This document shows, in pieces, positions 1-5,846 of a DNA stretch of 21,080 bases. This DNA comes from a virus, in IMG/VR virus record IMGVR_UViG_3300020395_000133, positions 1 through 21,080 of that record. One strand, 5' to 3'. Positions within the stretch are counted from its first letter, which is position 1. Each line of letters begins with the position of its first letter. The position numbers and the translations under genes were made by a program. The notes under the pieces were generated by a model. The model ran no database searches. It was given only the letters and a program-made list of their open reading frames with translations, and was not told the origin of the DNA.

Positions 1-86
1 ATGTGCTGATCTAATGTTAAATTAGTGAAGTAACTTTGACTCCAATTTGAGAAGAATGGAGAGTCACTATATGTTAGTTTAGTCAT
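1..86 (-). CDS. Partial small protein, 3' end outside the window
   Basis: An open frame starts at an ATG that overlaps the upstream stop codon and stays open to the window edge (28 codons visible, beginning MTKLTYSDSPFFSNWSQ). An AGGA Shine-Dalgarno sequence lies 4 bases before the ATG, within the end of the upstream gene. Aromatic and polar residues dominate, and I recognise no family. The coupling with the preceding gene is the main reason to accept it. Confidence 0.5.
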   Translation of the reverse strand, partial: MTKLTYSDSPFFSNWSQSYFTNLTLDQH

Positions 87-462
87 GGAATCCTGGAATA
101 AATGTTTGCATACCAAAAGATCTGGTATCTTCATCACTATCTTTCTCTTTCATCAAATCTGTAATTGTTACATTCTCTGCTAATTCATCAAATAAGTTAT
201 CAGTGGGATCACCACTATTTTCCATTTCAATGATATGTTCTCTTAGTTCAGTTTGTGACATTTTACCGTAGTAATCTGATAGAGAATCATATACATATTG
301 CTCTAAATCTTTCATGTCCATTCTATCAAGAACTAACTCTGCATATTGCTCTACAACTTCATCTAATTGGAATGAATTTAGTTTAGGTTGTTTAACAATA
401 ACCTTAGCATCTAATTCACTATTAGTTGCATTTGGATTTGCTGATTGTTGATAATTAGTCAT
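79..462 (-). CDS. Hypothetical acidic phage protein (127 aa)
   Basis: This is a complete ORF directly after the gene ending at 464. The upstream stop codon sits one base before the ATG. The protein is acidic and mostly helical in composition. Residues about 30-75 (DEVVEQYAELVLDRM... and a Tyr-rich stretch) look like a small helical domain, and the C-terminus ends GMQTFIPGFHD. It resembles small early proteins common in T4-like cyanophages. I cannot assign a function. It belongs to the chain of small genes downstream of the helicase, which usually encodes host-takeover factors; that role is an inference from position only. Confidence 0.75.
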   Translation of the reverse strand: MTNYQQSANPNATNSELDAKVIVKQPKLNSFQLDEVVEQYAELVLDRMDMKDLEQYVYDSLSDYYGKMSQTELREHIIEMENSGDPTDNLFDELAENVTITDLMKEKDSDEDTRSFGMQTFIPGFHD

Positions 463-463
463 G

Positions 464-646
464 TTAATTAGGGGAGTAAGGTGAATTTAAGAGTCTGAAA
501 TCGTCTTCGATTTCTGAGAAGTATGTCCAGATAATATCCTTCCAATTTGTTGTTTTAATTAGATAGATGTGATCTGCTTTACTTAATCTTCTCTTCTGAT
601 ACTTGTGATTACGATAACATTTACCGTCTGAAATAAAGAGTTTCAT
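464..646 (-). CDS. Hypothetical small basic protein (60 aa)
   Basis: The ATG overlaps the stop of the 47-codon gene upstream (ATGA), so translation is probably coupled. The protein starts MKLFISDGKCYRNHKYQKRR, giving a basic N-terminal half with several Lys, Arg and Tyr residues and a more acidic C-terminal half. The ORF ends one base before the next ATG. I recognise no family. The basic N-terminus could bind nucleic acid, but nothing in the sequence proves it. Confidence 0.65.
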   Translation of the reverse strand: MKLFISDGKCYRNHKYQKRRLSKADHIYLIKTTNWKDIIWTYFSEIEDDFRLLNSPYSPN

Positions 647-786
647 TGTAACTTTGCATCCTGTAATTTGGTGAACAATGTGTCAAGTTCTACAGGATAT
701 TCTCCATCATTAAACTCTGAAATTGTTGTGTACAACATATCAAATAGTAGATTTGATTCGTAGTCGGTGATTGTTAATGTAGACAT
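643..786 (-). CDS. Hypothetical small acidic protein (47 aa)
   Basis: This short ORF begins MSTLTITDYESNLLFDMLY and ends LDTLFTKLQDAKLQ. It fills the gap between two accepted genes, and its TGA overlaps the next ATG (ATGA), the usual arrangement in this genome. No strong Shine-Dalgarno sequence is visible. The composition suggests a small helical, acidic protein. No family is recognised. The tight junction and continuous coding potential are what support it. Confidence 0.6.
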   Translation of the reverse strand: MSTLTITDYESNLLFDMLYTTISEFNDGEYPVELDTLFTKLQDAKLQ

Positions 787-824
787 GTAATTAGGGTGAA
801 TGAATGATACTTAGAGGGGGAAGA

Positions 825-1304
825 TTATCTCATATAGAGATAACCACCTGCCCAACCTGTATTCTGTGAGTTATGTAAATACTCCCTATGTTTGATAATT
901 CTCATATCATATCTAACATGTTTTGCGGGAGATTTCCAACTTGCTGGTTTATAAACTTCACCAGTTTTCTTATCAACAAAGGCATGAACACTGCCATCCC
1001 TATATTCATTTCTATCTTGAAATGTATCATAGTCTTGTTGTATAATTTTGTGATACTTACGTCCAGTAACTATCTTAAACTTCATCAAATTAGCAGTGCC
1101 ATTGTTAATAGCATCTAACTGAGATTGTGCATACTCTGATAACTCTCCTTCAGTGTATCTTGTAGAGTTATTTGTTATCATTCTAAGGTGATAATCAAAG
1201 TAATTCTTTTCAAGAGCATCACATAATCCTTCAGTCCAAAGTAATACATTGTCTTCAAGTTTACCCTGAAGTTCTTCTCTGAATTCAACTGATGTAAGAG
1301 TCAT
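825..1304 (-). CDS. Conserved hypothetical phage protein (159 aa)
   Basis: This complete ORF stands alone behind its own terminator/promoter module (1324-1391). The C-terminal part contains VDKKTGEVYKPASWKSPAKHVRY followed by a Tyr/Arg-rich end (YLHNSQNTGWAGGYLYMR). I recall this pattern from conserved hypothetical proteins of cyanomyoviruses. The N-terminal 70 residues are helical and acidic. No enzymatic motif is apparent. The start follows an AT-rich leader without a good Shine-Dalgarno sequence. Its separate promoter suggests expression distinct from the small genes on either side. Confidence 0.8.
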   Translation of the reverse strand: MTLTSVEFREELQGKLEDNVLLWTEGLCDALEKNYFDYHLRMITNNSTRYTEGELSEYAQSQLDAINNGTANLMKFKIVTGRKYHKIIQQDYDTFQDRNEYRDGSVHAFVDKKTGEVYKPASWKSPAKHVRYDMRIIKHREYLHNSQNTGWAGGYLYMR

Positions 1305-1323
1305 AAAATAAAAGTTTTGTTGT

Positions 1324-1394
1324 TTACTCTATTATAATAAGGCATAATAGAGTCAAATGGGAAAAAAGTAGACAGTAATTGTACTGTCACACTA
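1324..1394 (-). repeat. Terminator-promoter module, copy A
   Basis: Read on the minus strand from the stop of the upstream gene: a perfect 7-bp hairpin (arms 1371-1377 and 1382-1388, 4-base loop), a T-rich run (1362-1367), a CCCATTTGACT segment, a TATAAT box (1331-1336) and AGAGTAAAC. Copy B (2339-2407) repeats the same order. The two share an exact 14-mer at 1381-1394 and 2394-2407, as well as the AGAGTAAAC tail. I interpret it as a rho-independent terminator joined to a promoter for the next gene. Confidence 0.65.
1362..1388 (-). terminator. Rho-independent terminator after the 77-aa gene
   Basis: A perfect inverted repeat (GACAGTA / TACTGTC, loop of four) lies just after the stop codon and is followed on the minus strand by TACTTTTTT. 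Stem and T-run together fit intrinsic termination, although the stem is AT-rich. Confidence 0.6.
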
Positions 1395-1625
1395 TTGCCA
1401 ACATGGATCATCTTCTAGTGGTATTGTTTCACTTGCGTGCTCTAATATCTCCACTAACTTATCACAATCATTACCAAAATCAGTTCCTTCAATGTAATCA
1501 TCACCTTGACAATATCCCTCTATGATATACAATAGAGTGCTAATTTGGTCGCTATCTAACTCAATAGATGCTGAAGTCTTTGGTGTGATGATTAGATTGC
1601 TACGCATATTTGTTCCAGATTGCAT
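1392..1625 (-). CDS. Hypothetical acidic protein (77 aa)
   Basis: A complete ORF overlaps the end of the preceding gene. A GGAGG Shine-Dalgarno sequence lies 9 bases before the ATG at 1625. A second in-frame ATG at 1607 would reduce the overlap to 8 bases and is an alternative start. The middle (ELDSDQISTLLYIIEGYCQGDD) looks helical, and the C-terminus is acidic and ends EDDPCWQ. No family is recognised. It is the last gene before a terminator/promoter module, so it closes a small operon. Confidence 0.7.
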   Translation of the reverse strand: MQSGTNMRSNLIITPKTSASIELDSDQISTLLYIIEGYCQGDDYIEGTDFGNDCDKLVEILEHASETIPLEDDPCWQ

Positions 1626-1821
1626 TAGAAATGTCCTCCGAAGTTGGGGTGAAAGAGTTAATGTTACGTTCTACAAAATACGTCCTATGAAATACATCTT
1701 CATTAGTGTATTCCCATTGTACTTGTTCATAATTAGGAGCATCAATCCATGCCTCTAATTGTTCTTCTGAATCGAAATTAATCGTTCCAGTGTTATTCTC
1801 ATGTATGCGTAATACTATCAT
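1600..1821 (-). CDS. Hypothetical small protein (73 aa)
   Basis: The frame can be extended to a TTG at 1866. I place the start at the ATG at 1821 because it overlaps the stop of the 58-aa gene upstream (ATGA). The protein starts MIVLRIHENNTGTINFDSEE and has a compact alpha/beta look, with beta strand, turn, then EEQLEAWIDA. The second half is aromatic and ends SEDISNAIWNKYA. No family is recognised. Stop/start overlaps on both sides place it in a translationally coupled run of small genes. Confidence 0.65.
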   Translation of the reverse strand: MIVLRIHENNTGTINFDSEEQLEAWIDAPNYEQVQWEYTNEDVFHRTYFVERNINSFTPTSEDISNAIWNKYA

Positions 1822-1994
1822 AAGTTCACAATAGTATCCCAGACTTCGATATAGTTTCTCAACCAATCTTTCTGGTTATCATCTAGTTTATTATCACAAT
1901 CACCGTATAAAATATCATCTGCACTCATAAACTCTAAGTCATAATTAAGGCAGAAATCTTCTAATACTTGTGATAGGAAATCAAGATTGTTCAT
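1818..1994 (-). CDS. Hypothetical small acidic protein (58 aa)
   Basis: This short ORF starts MNNLDFLSQVLEDFCLNYDL and ends NYIEVWDTIVNL. A GGAGGAG ribosome-binding site lies at good spacing inside the end of the upstream gene, and TAATG joins the two. At its far end the TGA overlaps the next ATG. Both junctions and the strong Shine-Dalgarno sequence make this a real gene despite its size. It is acidic and probably helical. I do not recognise it. Confidence 0.75.
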   Translation of the reverse strand: MNNLDFLSQVLEDFCLNYDLEFMSADDILYGDCDNKLDDNQKDWLRNYIEVWDTIVNL

Positions 1995-2203
1995 TAATAC
2001 TCCTCCTCTGCAATAAATGGATTAAATTGATCTACTTCTACATTATAACCCACAACCTCAGCATTAATATGTTGATCCATTGCATCATCATAATATGATA
2101 AATTACTGTTCAAATATGCTTGTATTTCTTCACATAAATGAACAGGATTTGGTTCATCATTGTTTTCACATACTATGCGAAATGAATAGATAAATGTTTT
2201 CAT
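1994..2203 (-). CDS. Hypothetical small protein (69 aa)
   Basis: The protein begins MKTFIYSFRIVCENNDEPNP and ends NPFIAEEEY. A perfect AGGAGG lies 5 bases before the ATG and is itself part of the last codons of the upstream gene, with an ATGA overlap. A plausible beta strand at residues 2-11 is followed by a helix (VHLCEEIQAYLNSNL) and another strand (EVVGYNVEVDQF). This is a small alpha/beta fold of unknown role. Confidence 0.75.
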   Translation of the reverse strand: MKTFIYSFRIVCENNDEPNPVHLCEEIQAYLNSNLSYYDDAMDQHINAEVVGYNVEVDQFNPFIAEEEY

Positions 2204-2319
2204 TTTGTCCTCCTAGTATTCTTAGGGTTAGTAACACTCTGAGGAGTCAAAAAGTAATACTTAATGACTGGAGTTGGATTAACCAACTGTTGATAAACTT
2301 CTTTGGAAAGTGTGGTCAT
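2200..2319 (-). CDS. Hypothetical small basic protein (39 aa)
   Basis: The frame is open further upstream, but that extension would translate the terminator/promoter module. I place the start at the ATG at 2319, which has GGAG close before it and lies downstream of the promoter-like box. The product begins MTTLSKEVYQQLVNPTPVIK and ends in a basic tail (NPKNTRRTK). Its stop overlaps the next start. It is the first gene of the operon running to about 1392. No family is recognised. Confidence 0.65.
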   Translation of the reverse strand: MTTLSKEVYQQLVNPTPVIKYYFLTPQSVTNPKNTRRTK

Positions 2320-2338
2320 AAACTCCGTTATTTGGTTT

Positions 2339-2407
2339 ACTCTTATATAATAGTCGATTTTAGGGACAATGGGGAAAATAGTAGACACTACTCGTACTGT
2401 CACACTA
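2339..2407 (-). repeat. Terminator-promoter module, copy B
   Basis: This segment follows the helicase stop and has the same order as copy A: a hairpin with one mismatch (arms 2384-2390 and 2395-2401), a T-rich stretch, CCCCATTGTCC, a TATATAA box near 2346-2352 and AGAGTAAAC. The TTGnCn-like segment and the AT box are 14 bases apart in both copies. The 14-mer at 2394-2407 is identical to that of copy A. Confidence 0.65.
2374..2401 (-). terminator. Probable terminator after the helicase gene
   Basis: On the minus strand the stem GACAGTA / TAGTGTC (one internal mismatch, CGAG loop) is followed by TACTATTTT. It is weaker than copy A but occupies the same place after a stop codon. Confidence 0.5.
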
Positions 2408-3652
2408 AACATATGCAACTGGTGGAATACCCTCTATAAAGATATATGAAACGACAGATTGCAACCTTTTTGCTATTCTTTGACCGTATTTACCTGATAC
2501 TGGAACACATATTTGACCATGACTTTTATGGTATAAGTTATACTGACCAGCAGGTATTTTACCCTCTTTCATTGCAACTTTGTCCTTCTCATGTATTCTA
2601 ATTATTCTACCTATTGTCTGTGCCATTTCAATATTAGGTAGATTTCTTAGCATCACTGAATGAGTCAAACCAGGAACATTTATGCCCTCTGATAGTATAC
2701 TATAATGGAAGACTATCATCTTCTTAGTATCATCTTTACCCCATTTTGTAAGCAATTTGAAGAACTCTTCTCTACCAACTTTCTTACCATTAATGATAGC
2801 ACCATGCTTAGATGTGATGTGTAAAATGTTATATTCTCTCTCATGTAACCAATCTTTAATATCAGTTTGTGAGAGCATATTCCATAGTATTCTTGTTGTT
2901 GGAGCACTCACAAGTACCTTTGGATTGTTATCAGTTATGTTGGTAAGTATGTCCTTTAAGTTATCACTATCTACTTCATGTGCGTTTAACTTAGTTCTCT
3001 CTCTATCGTTCTCAAATGGTATAACTTTAGGGTATAAGATAGTGCCACTATCTATTAACTCTTGTGCTGTTGTTTGCTCTAATACATTACCCCAAACTTC
3101 CGCATTATTCATACCTCTTTCCGCACTAATGTTATTCTTAGAGCGTGCAATACGAGGAGTAGCAGTAAAAAAGAAACGTGATATTTGTAAATCAGCAACT
3201 CTCTTTATCTGCTTAAAGAATGATTTACCAGTGCCATTATGTGCTTCATCAAAATATATTCTATCAATATCTACCATACTATCTAATACTCTGTGAAGTG
3301 AATGATAGGTAGTAAATATAATCTTATCACTGATAGTTGTGCTATCCCAGTGTGTTAAAAATCTGTGATCTGTGGTGCTAAAATGATGTGTTTCACCACT
3401 ATGTACGTGTGCAATACTAACATTATTAAGAGCAGATTCAAACTCATCAGATAACTGATTAGCAAGTAATATGCGAGGTGCAACTACAACAAATGTCTTG
3501 TGAGGTCTTCCATTAGTTGATAGTATCCTATCGCAATCTGCTATCATAATATATGTTTTACCACCACCAGTAGGTATTACAATTTGACCATGATTTGCCT
3601 GACTCATTGAGTTATAGGCACGCAACTGGTGAGGTCTCAATGTGTCTTTCAA
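2405..3652 (-). CDS. SF2 DNA/RNA helicase (DEAD/DEAH, UvsW-like)
   Basis: This is an ATP-dependent superfamily 2 helicase. In order it shows: a Q-like segment LRPHQLRAYNSM near the N-terminus, Walker A PTGGGKT (about 27-33), DEAH box (about 135-138), motif III TATPR (about 163-167), and motif VI QTIGRIIRI (about 345-353). T4 UvsW is longer, about 500 aa, and acts on recombination and replication forks. A similar role is plausible here but not shown. I chose a TTG start because AAGGAG lies 8 bases before it and a TATAAATG box lies about 50 bases upstream. An ATG at 3703 without a Shine-Dalgarno sequence would add 17 residues. Confidence 0.9.
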   Translation of the reverse strand: MKDTLRPHQLRAYNSMSQANHGQIVIPTGGGKTYIMIADCDRILSTNGRPHKTFVVVAPRILLANQLSDEFESALNNVSIAHVHSGETHHFSTTDHRFLTHWDSTTISDKIIFTTYHSLHRVLDSMVDIDRIYFDEAHNGTGKSFFKQIKRVADLQISRFFFTATPRIARSKNNISAERGMNNAEVWGNVLEQTTAQELIDSGTILYPKVIPFENDRERTKLNAHEVDSDNLKDILTNITDNNPKVLVSAPTTRILWNMLSQTDIKDWLHEREYNILHITSKHGAIINGKKVGREEFFKLLTKWGKDDTKKMIVFHYSILSEGINVPGLTHSVMLRNLPNIEMAQTIGRIIRIHEKDKVAMKEGKIPAGQYNLYHKSHGQICVPVSGKYGQRIAKRLQSVVSYIFIEGIPPVAYV

Positions 3653-3702
3653 ATGGAAATCTCCTTCATAATGTAAATTTAATAAGTGTTGATGCCTCAA
3701 CA

Positions 3703-3752
3703 TTTATAATATAGCAATAAAAAACCCCCTTGTGGGGGTTTAGTGGACAGTT
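3703..3752 (-). repeat. Terminator-promoter module, copy C
   Basis: Immediately after the stop of the basic-protein gene the minus strand reads ACTGTCCACTAAA, then a strong GC hairpin, a T-run, TATATTATAAATG and GTTGAG. The 14-mer at 3739-3752 is identical to the one in copy D (6761-6774), and both copies end in a TATATTA box and GTTGAG. The TATAAATG box probably drives the helicase gene. Confidence 0.6.
3719..3741 (-). terminator. Strong rho-independent terminator
   Basis: A perfect 8-bp stem AAACCCCC / GGGGGTTT (arms 3734-3741 and 3722-3729) with a 4-base loop is followed by TTTTTTA on the minus strand. It ends transcription of the basic-protein gene and of any structured leader upstream. 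The A/T flanks make it potentially bidirectional. Confidence 0.85.
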
Positions 3753-4029
3753 ACTTGATTGTCCCTGTTGCTTTAAGGATCTCTTTTGTAAATGCTTCGA
3801 GATATAATAGAGGAAGAATTACAAGAGATAATCCATCACGAGGATAATCTTTAAGTGACTTAATAGTAACAACTTCTTGAACTTTAGGTTGTTCCTTAAC
3901 AGTTTCGGACACGATTGGTCTAGCGACTGTTGTATTTAGTGGAGCAACTTTCTTTGTAGTTGTTGTTGCTTTGCGAGTGCGTCTTTTGCGAGGTGTTGTT
4001 ACTTTCTTCGCTGTAGATGCAGTTGGCAT
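3751..4029 (-). CDS. Small basic protein with Lys/Arg/Thr-rich N-terminus (92 aa)
   Basis: Residues 1-32 are dominated by Lys, Arg, Thr and Ala (MPTASTAKKVTTPRKRRTRK and onward), resembling a histone-like or nucleic-acid-binding tail. The C-terminal third (residues about 55-90) is a hydrophobic, probably helical segment. No known domain is recognised. It lies directly downstream of the structured non-coding region and before a strong terminator, so it may be read from the promoter near 4459-4432. No Shine-Dalgarno sequence is visible before the ATG. A DNA- or RNA-binding role is inference from charge alone. Confidence 0.7.
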   Translation of the reverse strand: MPTASTAKKVTTPRKRRTRKATTTTKKVAPLNTTVARPIVSETVKEQPKVQEVVTIKSLKDYPRDGLSLVILPLLYLEAFTKEILKATGTIK

Positions 4030-4059
4030 AGTGTTAATTAGTAAGTAAACTATAGGGAT

Positions 4060-4427
4060 GTTAGTTCTTTCTTCGGTTGCGAACCGAGAGGCACATCCAT
4101 CTCCTCGAACAGGACTTACAGGACGTAATTTCTCAACTGAATTGAGACAACCATAGATCCTTGCCTAATTGGTGAGCGAAACATTAAGGGTAATGTAATT
4201 TTAATTCAACGTCATGTCTCTACTTCTTGTTTGAGAGTGGGACTTACAACTTCAAAACTGTCTTTTCAGATGTCCGAGGACATCAGCAGTACAAGAGGTC
4301 TCCAAACATAAAGAGCAGTTGTCCACAGTGTGTCATCTAAGAGACTCCTGAATTGTTACTCACCCCTGCCTTGCGTTTGCCCATTCTCAAAACTGTTAGA
4401 GTAGTTGAACCCTTAACTGTTTCGCTC
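4060..4427 (-). ncRNA. Candidate structured RNA or long structured leader
   Basis: About 400 bases between two genes lack a credible ORF and look richer in G+C than the surroundings. A long-range helix pairs 4409-4427 with 4174-4191 (18 bp, one bulge). Nested inside it are 4404-4408 with 4206-4210 and 4380-4393 with 4229-4241 (12 pairs, one bulge, one mismatch). Local hairpins lie at 4269-4284, 4131-4147 and 4073-4087. A near-consensus sigma70 promoter would start transcription at about 4425-4427, exactly where the outer helix begins. There is no T-run terminator before the next gene, so it may be a 5' leader of the 92-aa protein rather than a free RNA. The ends are approximate. Confidence 0.6.
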
Positions 4428-4431
4428 TTCT

Positions 4432-4459
4432 ATTATACACGATCCAAGAGGGTTGTCAG
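4432..4459 (-). promoter_or_regulatory. Sigma70-type promoter for the structured RNA
   Basis: On the minus strand, CTGACA (4459-4454, five of six matches to TTGACA) and a perfect TATAAT (4437-4432) are separated by 16 bp. The promoter overlaps the last codons of the upstream methyltransferase. The predicted start, 6-7 bases after the -10 box, falls at the first paired bases of the RNA. This is the best host-type promoter in the window. Confidence 0.7.
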
Positions 4460-5401
4460 TCCATTATGTACCACTTTGTCAGTTGGCACATGATATTCTC
4501 TCACTCTCTGCTCTATTAAATGACCATAATCCTCGTGTAATTCGCACCCTAAGTAATACCTACCTAATGATTTTGCTACCATTGCAGTAGTTCCAGATCC
4601 CATAAATGGGTCAATGATAGTATCATTTAGTGCTGAACCTGCTTTAATACATGGGATGATTAATTCAGGTGGGAAAGTAGCAAAATGAGCACCCTTATAT
4701 GGTCTCTTAGTTATACTCCATACACTACGTTTATTCTTCTTTGGATATGATTTAGTGAGACCAGTATGAGGTGATAAACCTGTACCCTCATTGTGATATT
4801 TGCCTTTAGTTCTATCTCTTGTACCCCAATCTTTCGCTGGTTCTTTAATAGCATCATTGTCATAATAATAGTTCTTACTCTTACTTAAGAGGAAGATATA
4901 TTCATGTGCTTTAGTACATCTATCTCTTACACTTTCAGGCATTGGATTAGGTTTATGCCATATAATATCTTGCCTTAAGTACCATCCATCTGCTCGTAAT
5001 GCAAATGCTAACATCCAAGGAATACCAATTAAATCTTTCTCTTTTAGTCCCTCTAATTTGTTAGCACGTTTGTTACTATTAGTAGGTAAATCTTGTCTAG
5101 TCTCACTAACACTTTGCTTAGGGTAATTAGCACCCTTACCAGGACGATAGTTGTAATAACTATCACCTATGTTTAACCATAGTGTTCCATCTTCAGTCAA
5201 TATATTTCTAACTTCTCTGAATACTTTCACCATCTCATTAACATATTCTTCTGGTGATTGTTCTAAACCTATTTGATTATCTTCTCCACCATAATCTCTT
5301 AGTCCGTAATATGGTGGACTTGTTACACACATACGAGCACTATTTGGTAGAAATGCTGATAATGTCTTGCGACAATCTCCAAATAATATTGTATCTTTCA
5401 T
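4433..5401 (-). CDS. Site-specific DNA methyltransferase (beta-class, N6A or N4C)
   Basis: This enzyme transfers a methyl group from S-adenosylmethionine to an exocyclic amino group of DNA. The catalytic motif TSPPYYG (residues 27-33) precedes the AdoMet-binding motif DPFMGSG (264-270), which is the beta-class order. The segment between (MPESVRDR...KAHEYIF at about 154-170) is typical of phage and bacterial orphan methyltransferases of this type. At 322 aa it is full length. No nuclease gene lies next to it, so I infer an orphan enzyme that protects phage DNA or regulates genes. Target base and site cannot be read from sequence. It overlaps the 31-aa membrane peptide gene by ATGA. Confidence 0.92.
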   Translation of the reverse strand: MKDTILFGDCRKTLSAFLPNSARMCVTSPPYYGLRDYGGEDNQIGLEQSPEEYVNEMVKVFREVRNILTEDGTLWLNIGDSYYNYRPGKGANYPKQSVSETRQDLPTNSNKRANKLEGLKEKDLIGIPWMLAFALRADGWYLRQDIIWHKPNPMPESVRDRCTKAHEYIFLLSKSKNYYYDNDAIKEPAKDWGTRDRTKGKYHNEGTGLSPHTGLTKSYPKKNKRSVWSITKRPYKGAHFATFPPELIIPCIKAGSALNDTIIDPFMGSGTTAMVAKSLGRYYLGCELHEDYGHLIEQRVREYHVPTDKVVHNGLTTLLDRV

Positions 5402-5493
5402 TTCTTAAATGCACCTACTTTAACAAGTATGAACATAGTAATTGCTGTCCAGAAAATAATGTACCACATAATAATGATATTATTCAAATACAT
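5398..5493 (-). CDS. Putative 31-aa membrane peptide
   Basis: This short ORF starts MYLNNIIIMWYIIFWTAITM and ends LVKVGAFKK. Residues about 5-25 form one hydrophobic, aromatic transmembrane segment with a positive tail. Its TGA overlaps the ATG of the methyltransferase (ATGA). The ribosome-binding site is weak. Hydrophobic AT-rich ORFs can arise by chance, so the coupled junction is the main support. If real, it may insert in the host inner membrane. Confidence 0.5.
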   Translation of the reverse strand: MYLNNIIIMWYIIFWTAITMFILVKVGAFKK

Positions 5494-5501
5494 TATACCA
5501 T

Positions 5502-5530
5502 AAAAAAGAGGGTATGTAAACCCTCTTTTA
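5502..5530 (-). terminator. Rho-independent terminator
   Basis: A perfect 9-bp inverted repeat AAAAGAGGG / CCCTCTTTT (arms 5504-5512 and 5521-5529, 8-base loop) is followed on the minus strand by a T-run. It lies downstream of the 54-aa TTG-start gene and upstream of the membrane peptide. It would also function on the plus strand. Confidence 0.8.
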
Positions 5531-5553
5531 ACTTAATTCTTACTAATTGTCCC

Positions 5554-5718
5554 TTAAACTAATAACTCTGAACATACCCTCCTACAACTATTTTGGTCGT
5601 GTGTATCGCAATCAATTAGACATTCAAAGTACTCATCTATTTTATCATCTTGTGATGATTGATTAATACTATGTTTCCAATGTGCCAAATGATTGAATGA
5701 AATTAAACTGTTAGACAA
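5554..5718 (-). CDS. Small Cys-containing protein with TTG start (54 aa)
   Basis: The start is a TTG preceded by AAGGAGG, 7 bases upstream, one of the best ribosome-binding sites in the window. No ATG of suitable position exists. The C-terminal half reads DEYFECLIDCDTHDQNSCRR and ends VCSELLV, with four regularly placed Cys residues (x3, x8 and x3 between them). Similar short 'YFEC...C' proteins occur, by my recollection, in cyanobacteria and their phages with no known function. A small metal-binding or disulfide fold is possible. It is followed by a strong terminator and preceded by a late-promoter motif. Confidence 0.75.
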   Translation of the reverse strand: MSNSLISFNHLAHWKHSINQSSQDDKIDEYFECLIDCDTHDQNSCRRVCSELLV

Positions 5719-5793
5719 TTAGACCTCCTTGTAAACTATTGACTCATAATGTATGAGATTTCAGTTCATCTTTGTTGACCTTAATTCTACCAC

Positions 5794-5801
5794 TATTTAT
5801 C
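5794..5801 (-). promoter_or_regulatory. Candidate T4-type late promoter (GATAAATA)
   Basis: GATAAATA on the minus strand matches the NATAAATA late box reported for T4-like cyanophages. It lies in the 128-base gap before the TTG-start gene at 5718. The gap holds a possible 19-codon ORF and little else. It could drive the Cys-containing protein late in infection. Confidence 0.4.
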
Positions 5802-5846
5802 ATATTTTTGTTAGAATATCGACACTTAATTAACAAAAATAAATGC

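Noticed and set aside
1822-1866. TTG start at 1866 for the 73-aa gene
   Set aside because: It lies inside the 58-aa gene upstream and has no ribosome-binding site. The ATG at 1821 overlaps that gene's stop in the ATGA pattern.
2320-2418. N-terminal extension of the 39-aa gene up to 2418
   Set aside because: It would translate the terminator and promoter module and overlap the helicase stop. A ribosome site at the later ATG fits better.
2757-3296. A 179-codon plus-strand ORF opposite the helicase
   Set aside because: It is antisense to all helicase motifs, has a hydrophobic and Ser/Leu-rich product typical of complement translation, and no ribosome-binding site.
4080-4140. A tRNA- or tmRNA-like element, prompted by GTTCGAG near 4109-4115
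   Set aside because: The flanking bases do not form a T-arm or acceptor stem, and no anticodon arm could be built.
4110-4420. Very short ORFs on the minus strand in the 4030-4430 gap (e.g. products of 15, 17 and 22 residues, and a frame that continues past a TAA)
   Set aside because: They are 5-22 codons, mostly lack ribosome-binding sites and sit inside the paired arms of the proposed RNA. The frame with an internal stop has no support as a pseudogene.
5734-5806. A 19-codon ORF starting MINSGRIKVNKDE between 5806 and about 5747
   Set aside because: It begins in the GATAAATA late-promoter box and has no ribosome-binding site, so I treat the region as promoter and leader.
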